Origin: CAJXMH01 sp040220135
GTDB taxonomy: Bacteria; Bacteroidota; Bacteroidia; Flavobacteriales_E; Vicingaceae
Assembly (NCBI GenBank): GCA_040220135.1
Contig: JAVJTT010000020.1
Span: 186,001-250,000 of the forward strand
DNA length: 64,000 nt
Reading direction: 5' to 3'
Shown: in pieces, positions 7,356 to 15,731 of the stretch
Layout of the letters: every line of letters begins with the position of its first letter
Position numbering within the stretch: the first letter of the stretch is position 1
The notes under the pieces: generated by a model
Seen by the model: only the letters and a program-made list of their open reading frames with translations
Databases searched by the model: none
Told to the model about the DNA's origin: nothing
Made by a program: the position numbers and the translations under genes

Positions 7356-9860
7356 ATGAGAAGATTTCTTTTTGCTTCGCTCAGCTGCTTTATCCTTGCT
7401 TTTTCAGCTCAGGCACAAGTTTTTAATCCGGTAAGCTGGGAAACAGAAGTAGAGGATTTAGAAAATGGAACATTTGCCTTAAAAGCAACAGCCCTTATAG
7501 AAGCAGGCTGGCATTTGTATTCTCAAAGTCTACCGAGTGATGACGGTCCAATTGCAACTGAATTTTCTTTCCCGGAAGGAGCCAAGTATGAGCTGATAGG
7601 AACTGTAGAAGAACCCAAAGCCAAGACCGAATATGACCCCAACTTCGATATGGACCTCAATTATTTCGAGGAAGAGGTCACCTTTGTTCAAAAGATAAAG
7701 CCTACCTCACCCGATGGCTTTAAACTTGTTGGAGAGGTTTATTTCATGGTTTGTGATGCAGAAAAGTGTCTTCCACCGGAGTATTTTGATTTAAATTTTG
7801 AAGTGCCTGCCACCGGAACTACCACGAGAGAAATGCCGGCCGATGATGAACAAGGCAAGAGTGAGCAAGATGAGAAAGAAACTGAAAGCAAAGAGTCTGA
7901 GTCAGAGGAATCAAACACCTTAGGGAACCAAGTTGACAATAGTTTTGAAGAAGCAACCGAATGGGAATACTTTTCAAAGGCAGGAGACAAGTCGGGAACT
8001 TACGAACTTCACTTTAAGGCTAAAATTGGTGAAGGCTGGCATTTGTACTCGCAAAAACAAAAAAGCGAAGAGGAACAGGTAATGGCCACCAAGTTTTATA
8101 TCAATAAAGCCATGGAGGCTGATACGAAAATCACAGAAAAAGGCCAGCTTATCTCTGCTTTCGACGCCACAGCAGAAATGCATTTGAATTATTATGAGGA
8201 AGAAGCTGAGTTTATTCGTCTGGTTAACAAAGACTCGAACTTAGTGAGTGTTGAGTTTGAATACATTGTTTGTAACGATAGAATGTGTTTGCCTCCCGAA
8301 TTAACTGAAATTGTTTTCAACTTAGAAACGGGAAAAGCGATGAACGCCCTCGATATGGAAGGGCAAGAAGCCAACATAGACGTAACGAGCATTATCCCGA
8401 ATTTGCCTTTGGTTGACTTGGAAAATCCGGTTTCGGATTGTGGCAAAGAGAAAACAGAAGTTTCTAATATATGGACCGTTTTTCTTTTTGGATTTCTAGG
8501 AGGATTAATTGCCCTTTTAACTCCCTGTGTCTTTCCCATGATTCCTTTAACCGTTAGCTTTTTTACCAAAGGAGATGGAGAGGGTAAAGGAGTAGGTAAA
8601 GCCTTACTTTATGGCTTTTTCATTTTTGCGATCTATGCCATTTTAAGTATCCCTTTTCATTTTAATACCGACCCGGAAGTCTTGAATGAAATTGCCACCT
8701 CAGTATGGTTGAACATCATTTTCTTTGTGATTTTTGTAGTTTTTGCCATTTCCTTTTTTGGCTATTTTGAAATTACCCTTCCAAGTTCCATTACCAATAA
8801 AGCCGATTCTGCCTCACAAGTTGGTGGAGTAGTTGGAATCTTTTTCATGGCGCTTACCTTGGCCTTAGTTTCATTTTCTTGTACCGGCCCTATTTTAGGA
8901 ACCGTTCTAGGAAATGCCTTGAAAAATGGCCCTTGGCCCATTACAGCAGCCATGAGTGGTTTTGGCTTAGCCTTGGGATTACCCTTTGCCATTTTTGCCA
9001 CATTCCCTTCTATGATGAACAAGCTGCCTCAATCAGGAGGTTGGTTGAACTCGGTAAAAGTGGTGCTTGGGTTTATTGAATTAGCCTTGGCGGTGAAGTT
9101 CCTTTCAAATGCCGATTTAGTAGAGCAATGGGGCTTGTTAAAAAGAGAAACCTTCTTTTTAACTTGGGTACTAATTGGCGCCGGTTTAGTGGCCTACCTG
9201 CTCGGTTTGATCAAGTTTCCACATGATTCTCCCATCGGTCGTTTATCGCCCTTTAGAGTTGGTTTTGCTGCTTTGGTTCTAGCTTTTACCATATACATTG
9301 CGCCCGGAGTGTTAAAAAACTCCCCTTGGAATCACAATTTACTTAGCGGATTTCCTCCACCAACTTTCTACAGTTGGTATGAAAAGGAAACCTTTCATGC
9401 TGAATTTATGGATTTTGATGAGGCCATAGCAGAAGCTAAAGCACAAAACAAACCACTGCTAATTGATTTCACCGGCTGGGCTTGTGTAAATTGCAGGAAG
9501 ATGGAAGAATCGGTTTGGACGGTAGAAAAGATTAAAGAAAGGCTTGAAGAAGACTTTGTTTTAGTTTCACTCTATGTAGATGATAAAGTGAAGTTACCGG
9601 AAGACCAACAAGGAATTTTCGAATATCAAGCCGGTGATGAATTGAAAAAGAAAAAGATTAAAACCATTGGTAATAAATGGGCTACTTTTCAAACACAGGT
9701 ATTCAACAACAACTCACAACCTTATTACGTGATGTTGAGTCCCGATGGAGAGTTACTCGGGAATCCGGTAGGTTATACCCCCGATGTGGAAGAGTATGAA
9801 GATTTTCTAGAATGCGGCATTACTGCATTTCAAGGCAAAGAAGGGCTAGCAGACCATTAA
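7356..9860 (+). CDS. dsbD: Protein-disulfide reductase DsbD with duplicated N-terminal domain
   Basis: DsbD carries electrons from cytoplasmic thioredoxin across the inner membrane to periplasmic thiol proteins. After a signal peptide (residues 1-20) there are two tandem DsbD alpha-like domains: the first has GWHLYSQ and the cysteine pair C133/C138 (VCDAEKCLPP), the second repeats GWHLYSQ and has C306/C311 (VCNDRMCLPP). An acidic, serine-rich linker (about 160-197) joins them. A membrane domain of about eight helices (about 372-670) and a C-terminal thioredoxin domain with CVNC (710-713) follow. Most DsbD proteins have a single alpha domain. A promoter box lies upstream; no terminator is seen downstream. 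Confidence 0.92.
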   Translation: MRRFLFASLSCFILAFSAQAQVFNPVSWETEVEDLENGTFALKATALIEAGWHLYSQSLPSDDGPIATEFSFPEGAKYELIGTVEEPKAKTEYDPNFDMDLNYFEEEVTFVQKIKPTSPDGFKLVGEVYFMVCDAEKCLPPEYFDLNFEVPATGTTTREMPADDEQGKSEQDEKETESKESESEESNTLGNQVDNSFEEATEWEYFSKAGDKSGTYELHFKAKIGEGWHLYSQKQKSEEEQVMATKFYINKAMEADTKITEKGQLISAFDATAEMHLNYYEEEAEFIRLVNKDSNLVSVEFEYIVCNDRMCLPPELTEIVFNLETGKAMNALDMEGQEANIDVTSIIPNLPLVDLENPVSDCGKEKTEVSNIWTVFLFGFLGGLIALLTPCVFPMIPLTVSFFTKGDGEGKGVGKALLYGFFIFAIYAILSIPFHFNTDPEVLNEIATSVWLNIIFFVIFVVFAISFFGYFEITLPSSITNKADSASQVGGVVGIFFMALTLALVSFSCTGPILGTVLGNALKNGPWPITAAMSGFGLALGLPFAIFATFPSMMNKLPQSGGWLNSVKVVLGFIELALAVKFLSNADLVEQWGLLKRETFFLTWVLIGAGLVAYLLGLIKFPHDSPIGRLSPFRVGFAALVLAFTIYIAPGVLKNSPWNHNLLSGFPPPTFYSWYEKETFHAEFMDFDEAIAEAKAQNKPLLIDFTGWACVNCRKMEESVWTVEKIKERLEEDFVLVSLYVDDKVKLPEDQQGIFEYQAGDELKKKKIKTIGNKWATFQTQVFNNNSQPYYVMLSPDGELLGNPVGYTPDVEEYEDFLECGITAFQGKEGLADH

Positions 9861-9911
9861 AGTTCAAAGTAAGTCTGGCTCCGGAGCTCTTTTTAAAGCC
9901 TTTTTCTTTTG
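9861..9911 (-). pseudogene. Remnant tail of a paralogue of the gene at 10525-10953
   Basis: Read on the minus strand in a frame different from the toxin gene, this stretch encodes KKKALKRAPEPD followed by LL and a stop. The intact gene at 10525-10953 ends KKKALKRAPEPD followed by FDL. Within those twelve shared codons the DNA differences are all synonymous (for example AGA versus CGC, TTA versus CTC), so the tail diverged while still coding. Only this tail remains, because the toxin gene's 3' end overlaps it. A 14-bp identical core TCTGGCTCCGGAGC is shared with 10538-10551. Confidence 0.65.
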
Positions 9912-10198
9912 TTCCACCTTTTAGGATTAATTGCCATATGAAATACAGCTCTTATGGTAATCTGTTGCTTGTCTTCTTCTATTGTAAAGTGAATCGAATA
10001 GGGATACTTCTTTAAGGGTAAACATCTCACTTTATCATATCGAACTTGATGGTAAGGGTTGTTCTTTATAGAATTAATATGCTTGTTTAAATTAACTTCA
10101 AACTTTTCTCCAAGACCAACCAACTGCTCATCATAGTAATCAATCGCTTCCTGTATATCAAGAATAGCGTTAGGGTCAATGACAACAGAAAAAGCCAT
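9893..10198 (-). CDS. RelE/ParE-family toxin
   Basis: A 101-residue protein of the ParE/RelE toxin superfamily. It opens with an N-terminal helix pair around DIQEAIDYYDEQ and LGEKFEVNL, then KNNPYHQVRYDKVRCLPLKKYPYSIHF, split here as the NNPYHQVRY and CLPLKKYPY blocks of the beta core, and ends with VFHMAINPKRW. Such toxins poison gyrase (ParE) or cleave mRNA on the ribosome (RelE); the sequence does not settle which. The cognate antitoxin lies 2 bp upstream. Its last codons run into the remains of an unrelated gene tail, which points to insertion of the module. Confidence 0.85.
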   Translation of the reverse strand: MAFSVVIDPNAILDIQEAIDYYDEQLVGLGEKFEVNLNKHINSIKNNPYHQVRYDKVRCLPLKKYPYSIHFTIEEDKQQITIRAVFHMAINPKRWNKRKRL

Positions 10199-10200
10199 TT

Positions 10201-10407
10201 TTATTTCTCTTTGAAAGAGAACTGTTTACGTGCTTCATCCCAGGGAGTCATATCTTCTGGTTTAGTCGCTTTTATTCGTTCTCTAACAATTGATTTGTGT
10301 TCCTCTGGAATATTTGTGTTTTCAAATGCTTCAAAGCCAAGCTGCTTGACCAATTCCATAAAAAAGCTATATTTTTTATCTGGGACTTTAAGCGTTACTT
10401 CCTTCAT
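10201..10407 (-). CDS. Antitoxin of the RelE/ParE module
   Basis: A 68-residue acidic-basic protein, beginning with a short beta strand (KEVTLKVPDKKYSFFMELVK) typical of DNA-binding antitoxin N-termini and continuing into a charged helical tail that ends DEARKQFSFKEK. Small genes of this kind precede ParE-type toxins in many Bacteroidota. It is the first gene of the pair, with 2 bp between its stop and the toxin ATG. An inverted repeat upstream may be its operator. Confidence 0.8.
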   Translation of the reverse strand: MKEVTLKVPDKKYSFFMELVKQLGFEAFENTNIPEEHKSIVRERIKATKPEDMTPWDEARKQFSFKEK

Positions 10408-10429
10408 GGTGGCTTGTTAAATTTGATGG

Positions 10430-10446
10430 GTGAAATTAGTTTTCAC
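10430..10446. promoter_or_regulatory. Inverted repeat upstream of the antitoxin gene
   Basis: GTGAAA and TTTCAC form 6-bp arms around a 5-nt spacer, 22 nt upstream of the antitoxin ATG. Toxin-antitoxin modules usually repress themselves through such a site, so an operator role is plausible but not shown. Confidence 0.35.
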
Positions 10447-10524
10447 ACTTTACCTTAAAGAATATCTCTAAGTTGTTATTTCAAATTTAATCAAATAATT
10501 AAAGTTTGTGAATACCCCCAATAT

Positions 10525-10953
10525 TTACAGATCAAAATCTGGCTCCGGAGCGCGCTTGAGGGCCTTTTTCTTCGGCTTAATGGCATCGGTAAACATTACA
10601 TTTACTAATTCCTCGTCTTTGGTAACCATGGTTTTCGACATTCCATTTACAATGGTAATTGGGTCATCGAACTTGTATTCTCTTTGAAAGGGTTCAAAAG
10701 AACCGTCTACAAAAGAGAGCTTTATACTGCCCTTGTCAATTACGCTATTGGTTACTCTTACCTTTCCTACAAAACAATCAGCAAAACTTCCTTTTCTCAG
10801 GGTTACCACCACTTCATGGTTGCCATCTTTAACTTCTTTTGCTCCTCGAACCTCAAAAACCTTGGCGTACTTTTGATAACAAGTAGGTTCACCTTGAGCC
10901 TTTAGGCCAAGAAATGAACTGCAAACAAATAACGTAATCAATACTTTTTTCAT
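10525..10953 (-). CDS. Secreted protein of unknown function
   Basis: I do not recognise the family. Starting at the ATG used here, the 142-residue product has a clean signal peptide (MKKVLITLFVCSSFLGLKA, cleavage near residue 19) followed by a mostly beta-strand domain with two cysteines, and a lysine-rich tail ending in KKKALKRAPEPDFDL. A longer reading from an upstream codon would put 13 residues before the signal peptide and is unlikely. The tail is repeated, in coding form, next to dsbD, showing that a paralogue once lay there. Confidence 0.7.
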   Translation of the reverse strand: MKKVLITLFVCSSFLGLKAQGEPTCYQKYAKVFEVRGAKEVKDGNHEVVVTLRKGSFADCFVGKVRVTNSVIDKGSIKLSFVDGSFEPFQREYKFDDPITIVNGMSKTMVTKDEELVNVMFTDAIKPKKKALKRAPEPDFDL

Positions 10954-11017
10954 GCTGTATAAAGTTTGAAGCGAAAATAAAAAATACTTCAAGAGCTAGT
11001 CATTCTAAAGCTTATTT

Positions 11018-11025
11018 TATTTTTG
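11018..11025 (+). promoter_or_regulatory. Bacteroidota -7 promoter element (TATTTTTG), gmhA
   Basis: Exact TAnnTTTG match ending 7 nt before the ATG at 11033 and 19 nt before the alternative ATG at 11045. The spacing predicts either a leaderless transcript or a very short leader. No clear -33 element is visible. Confidence 0.55.
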
Positions 11026-11032
11026 CTATCTA

Positions 11033-11623
11033 ATGTTGATAACTATGAGCGATTCCATTGTACGTGCAAACTTTCTCGAAGCCAAGTCTGTTTTAGACGC
11101 CTTTTTAGCTGATGAAAACAAAGTTAAAAAGGTTCACCAAGCAGCTGAATTGTTGGTGAAAACCTTTCGTGAGAAAGGGAAAGTAATTTCTTGCGGCAAT
11201 GGAGGTTCTATGTGCGATGCCATGCATTTTGCTGAAGAGCTAAGCGGGCGGTTCAGAGCAGATCGACCGGCACTTCCGGCACTCTCTATTTCAGATCCAT
11301 CTCACATAAGTTGTGTGGCTAACGATTACGGCTATGATTATGTGTTTTCTCGCTATGTAGAAGCCATGGGACAGAAGGGAGATGTTTTATTAGCCATCAG
11401 TACCTCAGGAAATTCTAAAAATGTTTTAAAGGCCATAAGTGTTGCAAAAAGTAGAGGCATGAAAGTTATAGGGCTTAGTGGCAAGTCGGGCGGTGAAATG
11501 GCAGCTCTCTGCGATGTAGAAATTCGAGCTCCACATTCAGACTACGCTGATCGGGCTCAAGAAGTGCATATAAAAGTGATTCACGCTCTTATCCAATTGG
11601 TAGAAAAAGAACTATTTGATTAA
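11033..11623 (+). CDS. gmhA: Sedoheptulose-7-phosphate isomerase
   Basis: GmhA converts sedoheptulose 7-phosphate to D-glycero-D-manno-heptose 7-phosphate for the LPS core. The SIS-domain protein shows CGNGGSMCDAMHFAEEL (substrate and phosphate binding), AISTSGNSKNVL (phosphate loop), and the C-terminal HSDYADRAQEVHIKVIH block with the metal or catalytic histidines and glutamate. Two starts are possible: the first ATG gives 196 residues, the second at 11045 gives 192; the promoter box does not exclude either. The final TAA shares four bases with the stop codon of the convergent TonB-like gene. Confidence 0.93.
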   Translation: MLITMSDSIVRANFLEAKSVLDAFLADENKVKKVHQAAELLVKTFREKGKVISCGNGGSMCDAMHFAEELSGRFRADRPALPALSISDPSHISCVANDYGYDYVFSRYVEAMGQKGDVLLAISTSGNSKNVLKAISVAKSRGMKVIGLSGKSGGEMAALCDVEIRAPHSDYADRAQEVHIKVIHALIQLVEKELFD

Positions 11624-12396
11624 CGTACGCTTCCTCCGGGATGCATGAAGTTGAGGTCGTAGCGATAGAGTGTACGAACATACTTTCCATCCTTTTTTCC
11701 AGGCGTCCACTCCATTTCTCGAACAAGGCGTTTGGTTTCTTCATCACAACCTCCGGCAACGGATTTTATGATCCTTAAGTTGGAGATTAAGCCATAGGGT
11801 TCGATAATGAACTCAACACTTACCCTTCCTGAAATATTTCGCTGTAAGGCCAAGCTAGGGTATTTGAAATTTTTAGATACAAAGCCGTTTACACTTTTTG
11901 CATTGGCAATTTTAGGTTTTTCGTCTACTTGATTGATGTTGTAAAATTGAGCTGAGGAATCAATTTCGCCTTTCGGGTAGGGGAGCTCATCGTAATCCCT
12001 TTTTCGAATTGCCTTCTTATATTTTTTAAGGTCATAGTGAAAAATCACTTCATTGTAATTGCCCGCTTTAGCCGAGGTGCCTTCGTTTTTCGTCCACACA
12101 ATTTCATCAAAAAGCTCAATGGCATTGGCAGTGAGTATTTCATGAGCCGACTTTGAAATTATCTTTTCACTAACTTGTCCTTTGGCGTTTACCTTAAATT
12201 GAACACTAACCTTACCCTCTATTTCTTGCTCTCTTGCTTCCTTTGGGTAAACCATTCTTTGTTTTACAAACAAGCTCAGCTCCTCTTTTCCACCATAAGG
12301 CTCAGCCGGAAAAACATTACCGGGATAAAAGTCAACTTTCTGAGCGATTAAGTTCATACTAATAAGGAGGAAGAAGGCTAAGCTGCTGCGAACCAT
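11620..12396 (-). CDS. Periplasmic protein with two TonB C-terminal domains
   Basis: A 258-residue exported protein with a signal peptide (residues 1-18) and two TonB C-terminal-like domains, about 35-120 and 170-252. Each has the family pattern: the first VYPKEAREQEIEGKVSVQF, the second KYPSLALQRNISGRVSVEF, followed by I-x-KS and a late aromatic strand. There is no N-terminal membrane helix of the TonB type after the signal peptide and no proline-rich spanner, so it is unlikely to energise outer-membrane receptors in the usual way; a peptidoglycan or partner-binding role is possible. No operon partner on this strand. Confidence 0.8.
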   Translation of the reverse strand: MVRSSLAFFLLISMNLIAQKVDFYPGNVFPAEPYGGKEELSLFVKQRMVYPKEAREQEIEGKVSVQFKVNAKGQVSEKIISKSAHEILTANAIELFDEIVWTKNEGTSAKAGNYNEVIFHYDLKKYKKAIRKRDYDELPYPKGEIDSSAQFYNINQVDEKPKIANAKSVNGFVSKNFKYPSLALQRNISGRVSVEFIIEPYGLISNLRIIKSVAGGCDEETKRLVREMEWTPGKKDGKYVRTLYRYDLNFMHPGGSVR

Positions 12397-12443
12397 GATA
12401 TTATTTATTATCTTGGCACTAAGTTAACGAAAACGATTTCTCT

Positions 12444-13982
12444 ATGCTCGTAAAAACATTTGGAAGTGCCGTATATGGCGTAGATGCCATCACCATAACG
12501 GTGGAAGTAAACATTGGACAAGGGATAAATTTTCATCTAGTAGGTTTGCCGGACAGTGCCGTAAAGGAAAGTCATCAGCGCATTGAGGCCGCTTTAAAGA
12601 ACAATGGACATAAAATTCCCGGGAAAAAGATAGTCATCAATATGGCACCGGCCGACATTCGAAAAGAAGGCTCGGCCTATGACCTAACCATTGCAACGGG
12701 AATTTTAGCTGCATCGGAGCAAATTAAGGCAGAGGAAGTTGGAGATTATGTGATTATGGGAGAGTTGAGTTTAGACGGTAGCCTGCAGCCCATGAAAGGT
12801 GCTTTGCCCATTGCGATTCAAGCGCAAAAGGAAGGGTTTAAAGGAATTATTTTGCCCAAGCAAAACGCAAGAGAAGCGGCCATTGTAAGTGAACTCGAGG
12901 TTTACGGAATAGAAAATATTATTGAACTAATCGACTTTTTCAATGGAGAGTCTACGCTTGAGCGAACTGAGCTGAACACCAAAGAAGAGTTTTACAAGAA
13001 TTTGAATAACACAACCTTTGATTTTGAGGATGTAAAAGGACAAGAAAATATTAAACGAGCTTTGGAAATAGCTGCCGCCGGAGGGCACAATGTTATTTTA
13101 ATAGGTCCGCCGGGGGCCGGTAAAACCATGTTAGCAAAGCGATTGCCAACCATTTTGCCTCCTCTTAATTTGCATGAAGCCTTAGAAACTACAAAGATTC
13201 ATTCCGTTGCCGGAAGAATGGAGTCTGAAGCTTCCTTGATTACCCTTAGGCCGTTTCGATCTCCGCATCACACCATAAGCGATGTTGCTTTAGTTGGGGG
13301 AGGAGGATTCCCACAACCCGGAGAAATTTCATTGGCGCATAATGGAGTGCTTTTTCTCGATGAATTGCCGGAATTCAAGCGAACAGTTTTGGAGGTGATG
13401 CGCCAACCGATGGAAGAACGAAGGGTTACCATTTCTAGAGCAAAATTTACGGTGGATTATCCAGCCTCATTTATGTTGGTAGCATCCATGAATCCCTGTC
13501 CTTGCGGTTACTACAATCACCCTGAGAAAGAGTGCATGTGTGCACCGGGCATGGTTCACAAATACTTAAATAAAATTTCAGGTCCTTTATTAGATCGGAT
13601 TGACTTACACGTTGAAGTTACCCCGGTAGATTTCGAAAAACTATCAGAAGATCGTTTGGCAGAAAAAAGTGCCGATATTCGCAGTCGCGTTATGAAAGCC
13701 CGAGAAGTTCAAGAAACAAGATACCAAGAGGTAGAAGGCATGCATTCCAATGCCATGATGGAGTCTAAACAACTGCGCGAAATTTGTCGTATTGATGGAG
13801 CAGGACAGGAATTGTTGAAGAATGCCATGGAGAAATTGGGTTTGTCTGCAAGAGCGTATGATCGTATTTTAAAAGTATCGAGAACTATTGCAGACCTAGA
13901 TGGTTCAGAAACTATTAAAAACAACCACTTGGCAGAAGCCATTCAATATAGAAGTTTAGACAGGGAAGGTTGGGCAGGATAA
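12444..13982 (+). CDS. comM: YifB/ComM family AAA+ ATPase
   Basis: A 512-residue Mg-chelatase-like AAA+ protein. An N-terminal Lon-protease-like fold (about 1-170, with GLPDSAVKESHQRI) precedes the ATPase core with Walker A GPPGAGKT near residue 221, Walker B LFLDELPEF, a cysteine cluster (NPCPCGYY and ECMC), and a C-terminal Mg-chelatase domain with DRIDLHVEV and LSARAYDRILKV. ComM is a hexameric branch-migration helicase in natural transformation in Vibrio and Haemophilus; the same role here is inference. The lipoprotein gene follows after 10 bp. Confidence 0.93.
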   Translation: MLVKTFGSAVYGVDAITITVEVNIGQGINFHLVGLPDSAVKESHQRIEAALKNNGHKIPGKKIVINMAPADIRKEGSAYDLTIATGILAASEQIKAEEVGDYVIMGELSLDGSLQPMKGALPIAIQAQKEGFKGIILPKQNAREAAIVSELEVYGIENIIELIDFFNGESTLERTELNTKEEFYKNLNNTTFDFEDVKGQENIKRALEIAAAGGHNVILIGPPGAGKTMLAKRLPTILPPLNLHEALETTKIHSVAGRMESEASLITLRPFRSPHHTISDVALVGGGGFPQPGEISLAHNGVLFLDELPEFKRTVLEVMRQPMEERRVTISRAKFTVDYPASFMLVASMNPCPCGYYNHPEKECMCAPGMVHKYLNKISGPLLDRIDLHVEVTPVDFEKLSEDRLAEKSADIRSRVMKAREVQETRYQEVEGMHSNAMMESKQLREICRIDGAGQELLKNAMEKLGLSARAYDRILKVSRTIADLDGSETIKNNHLAEAIQYRSLDREGWAG

Positions 13983-13992
13983 AAAGCGAATA

Positions 13993-14874
13993 ATGAGAAA
14001 TTACTTACTGTACATATTTATATTGTTGTTTGTGGCGGCTTGCGAAGAGCCCGAACCATTAACAGCAGATGATTTTGTTAACGAAGACCTCCAAGCTTTT
14101 TTAAATCCGCCTTTTCAAGTGGAGGTAGATCGAGCTACCTTTTTTGAGGAAACAGTTTCGGCTTCTTTTGCACAAGGACAGTTGGTAGTCAGGGCCTTTA
14201 AAGGGGATGAACAAATAGCATTCACAACCAAGGACATTGAAGAAGGTATTTACACCGGAGATGCCTCAGGATTTAATCAAGTCTACTATCAAGATGGCAC
14301 AGAAGCTTATGCCTCATTAAGTATGAATTCTACCAATGATGCAGAAATTGTTATTTTGGATTATGATGAAACAAACTCTTTAATATCAGGAACATTTGAA
14401 GGAACAGTGATTAATGCAAACAATGGGAAATCGCTAAGAATTAGTGACGGAAAATTTAACGACTTAAAAGTGGAAGCTCCTTTTACAGGCAATATGGCTA
14501 GCCAAATAAACAACAACGCTTCCTTTTCTTCTTCCAATTGTCAATACGTCTCAACTTCAAACCAAGGGACTACGGTAGAAACCATAACGGCTTACACAGC
14601 AGGCAATCAGAAAAGCATTACGATAATCATACGCCGAGCTATTTCACCGGGGATCTACAATCTAAGCGACCCGGAAGTTAGCTTTACCTATAATGATGAT
14701 ACTTTTAATTCTGATCCGGCAACTGTTTACAGTGGGCAGAGCGGCAATATTCAAATCACAAATGTAAATCAGGCTACCGGCCAACTGAGTGGCACTTTTG
14801 AGATTCAAGCTCAAAACTTCAATGGTAATGTGCTTAATTTCCAAATGGGTAATTTTACCGCTGTTTCACCTTAA
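13993..14874 (+). CDS. Lipoprotein of unknown function
   Basis: A 293-residue protein with a type II signal peptide (lipobox VAAC, cysteine at residue 17), followed by acidic residues EEPEP. The mature part is beta-rich and appears to contain two similar halves (about 35-155 and 165-293), each ending with a strand pair around ISGTFEGTV and LSGTFEIQA. It resembles the DUF6252-type lipoproteins common in Flavobacteriia, but that match is from pattern only. It sits 10 bp after comM and 14 bp before another lipoprotein, so it may be co-transcribed. Confidence 0.7.
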   Translation: MRNYLLYIFILLFVAACEEPEPLTADDFVNEDLQAFLNPPFQVEVDRATFFEETVSASFAQGQLVVRAFKGDEQIAFTTKDIEEGIYTGDASGFNQVYYQDGTEAYASLSMNSTNDAEIVILDYDETNSLISGTFEGTVINANNGKSLRISDGKFNDLKVEAPFTGNMASQINNNASFSSSNCQYVSTSNQGTTVETITAYTAGNQKSITIIIRRAISPGIYNLSDPEVSFTYNDDTFNSDPATVYSGQSGNIQITNVNQATGQLSGTFEIQAQNFNGNVLNFQMGNFTAVSP

Positions 14875-14888
14875 AGTAATCTCTTTTT

Positions 14889-15437
14889 ATGTTGAACTCT
14901 TTGCGAACCTTTCTCTTCTTTTCTTTTGTTTTTTCAATGGCTGTGCTTTTTGTTGCTTGTGCTGAAGAAGAACCGCTAACTCCAAATGAAGAAGCAGGAC
15001 GATCTCAGACGCCTAATTTTGATGGCTCGGGATTTGGAACCGGAGGAAATAATGGAAACGGAGGAGGCAATAATGGAGGAGCTAATTTGCCAACAGAGTA
15101 TTTTAATTATGATGTAGATGGGGTTACCATTAATAGTAGTGACCCATATTATCAATCAGGTTTTGGTTTAACTCAGATTATTAATTCTGTGCAATCTCCA
15201 AATGACATTGTTCAAATTGGGTTTTTCAGTGAGCCTCAAGACACGACTTACGCTAACCCTTCACTGACATACATTGAGTCTTCTCCAAGTGGTAAAAGCT
15301 ACGAAGCTTTTAATGGGGAAATGGTGTTGGATAGCGTTTCAGCTGAATTAATAATTGGGTCATTTTATTGCGATGTTGCCAGCACATCTGGCGACACCCT
15401 TAGCTTAACCAATGCTAGCTTTTTGGTGCATCGTTAG
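14889..15437 (+). CDS. Lipoprotein with glycine/asparagine-rich linker
   Basis: A 182-residue lipoprotein with lipobox FVAC (cysteine at about residue 24) and an opening EEEPLTPNEE that echoes the EEPEPLTADD of the gene just upstream. A flexible Gly/Asn repeat (about residues 50-67) separates the anchor from a small beta domain that ends ISNASFLVHR-like (here LTNASFLVHR). I do not recognise the family. The shared opening with its neighbour suggests a related pair of surface or periplasmic lipoproteins. Confidence 0.65.
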   Translation: MLNSLRTFLFFSFVFSMAVLFVACAEEEPLTPNEEAGRSQTPNFDGSGFGTGGNNGNGGGNNGGANLPTEYFNYDVDGVTINSSDPYYQSGFGLTQIINSVQSPNDIVQIGFFSEPQDTTYANPSLTYIESSPSGKSYEAFNGEMVLDSVSAELIIGSFYCDVASTSGDTLSLTNASFLVHR

Positions 15438-15486
15438 AAAGCTTTTAAAAATCAATTACAAAACTTATTTTCGCAATCTCAATTTT

Positions 15487-15561
15487 CGGGATGTAGCTTA
15501 GTCCGGTTAAAGTGCGCGTCTGGGGGGCGCGAGATCGGTGGTTCGAATCCACTCATCCCGA
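15487..15561 (+). tRNA. tRNA-Pro (anticodon GGG)
   Basis: The 75-nt sequence folds as a complete cloverleaf: acceptor CGGGATG with CATCCCG, D stem GCTT with AAGT, anticodon stem CGCGT with GCGCG around the loop CTGGGGG (anticodon GGG), a 5-nt variable loop, and T stem GGTGG with CCACT around TTCGAAT. The discriminator base is A; CCA is not encoded. A rho-independent terminator follows at once. Confidence 0.95.
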
Positions 15562-15567
15562 CAAGTA

Positions 15568-15600
15568 AAACCTTCAATTTGAAAAAATTGAAGGTTTTTT
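15568..15600 (+). terminator. Rho-independent terminator after tRNA-Pro
   Basis: AAACCTTCAATTT and AATTGAAGGTTT pair around GAAAA and run into a T tract. Confidence 0.8.
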
Positions 15601-15707
15601 GTTGAAACAAACTCAAGCTTGCTTGAAAGTGAAGATTCAACAAAAAAACTTGAGCGATAGTGAAGAAGTTTTACTTGAATCCACCCTCCATAAGGCAAGC
15701 CGAAGGC

Positions 15708-15724
15708 AATCCACTCATCTTGAC
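15708..15724 (+). repeat. Partial duplicate of the tRNA-Pro 3' end
   Basis: AATCCACTCATCTTGAC matches the T arm and acceptor end of the tRNA at 15546-15562 with two mismatches (TT for CC). Like the intact tRNA it is followed by a hairpin terminator, so tRNA end and terminator seem to have been duplicated together. A weaker echo, GAATCCACC, lies near 15677. Confidence 0.6.
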
Positions 15725-15731
15725 TAAATTT

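Noticed and set aside
8192..8569. Minus-strand ORF of 125 codons within dsbD
   Set aside because: Antisense to the second N-terminal domain and the first membrane helix of DsbD.
15507..15698. Minus-strand ORF of 63 codons across tRNA-Pro
   Set aside because: It reads antisense through a perfect tRNA and encodes the WIRTTD-type peptide that recurs in databases as a tRNA artefact.
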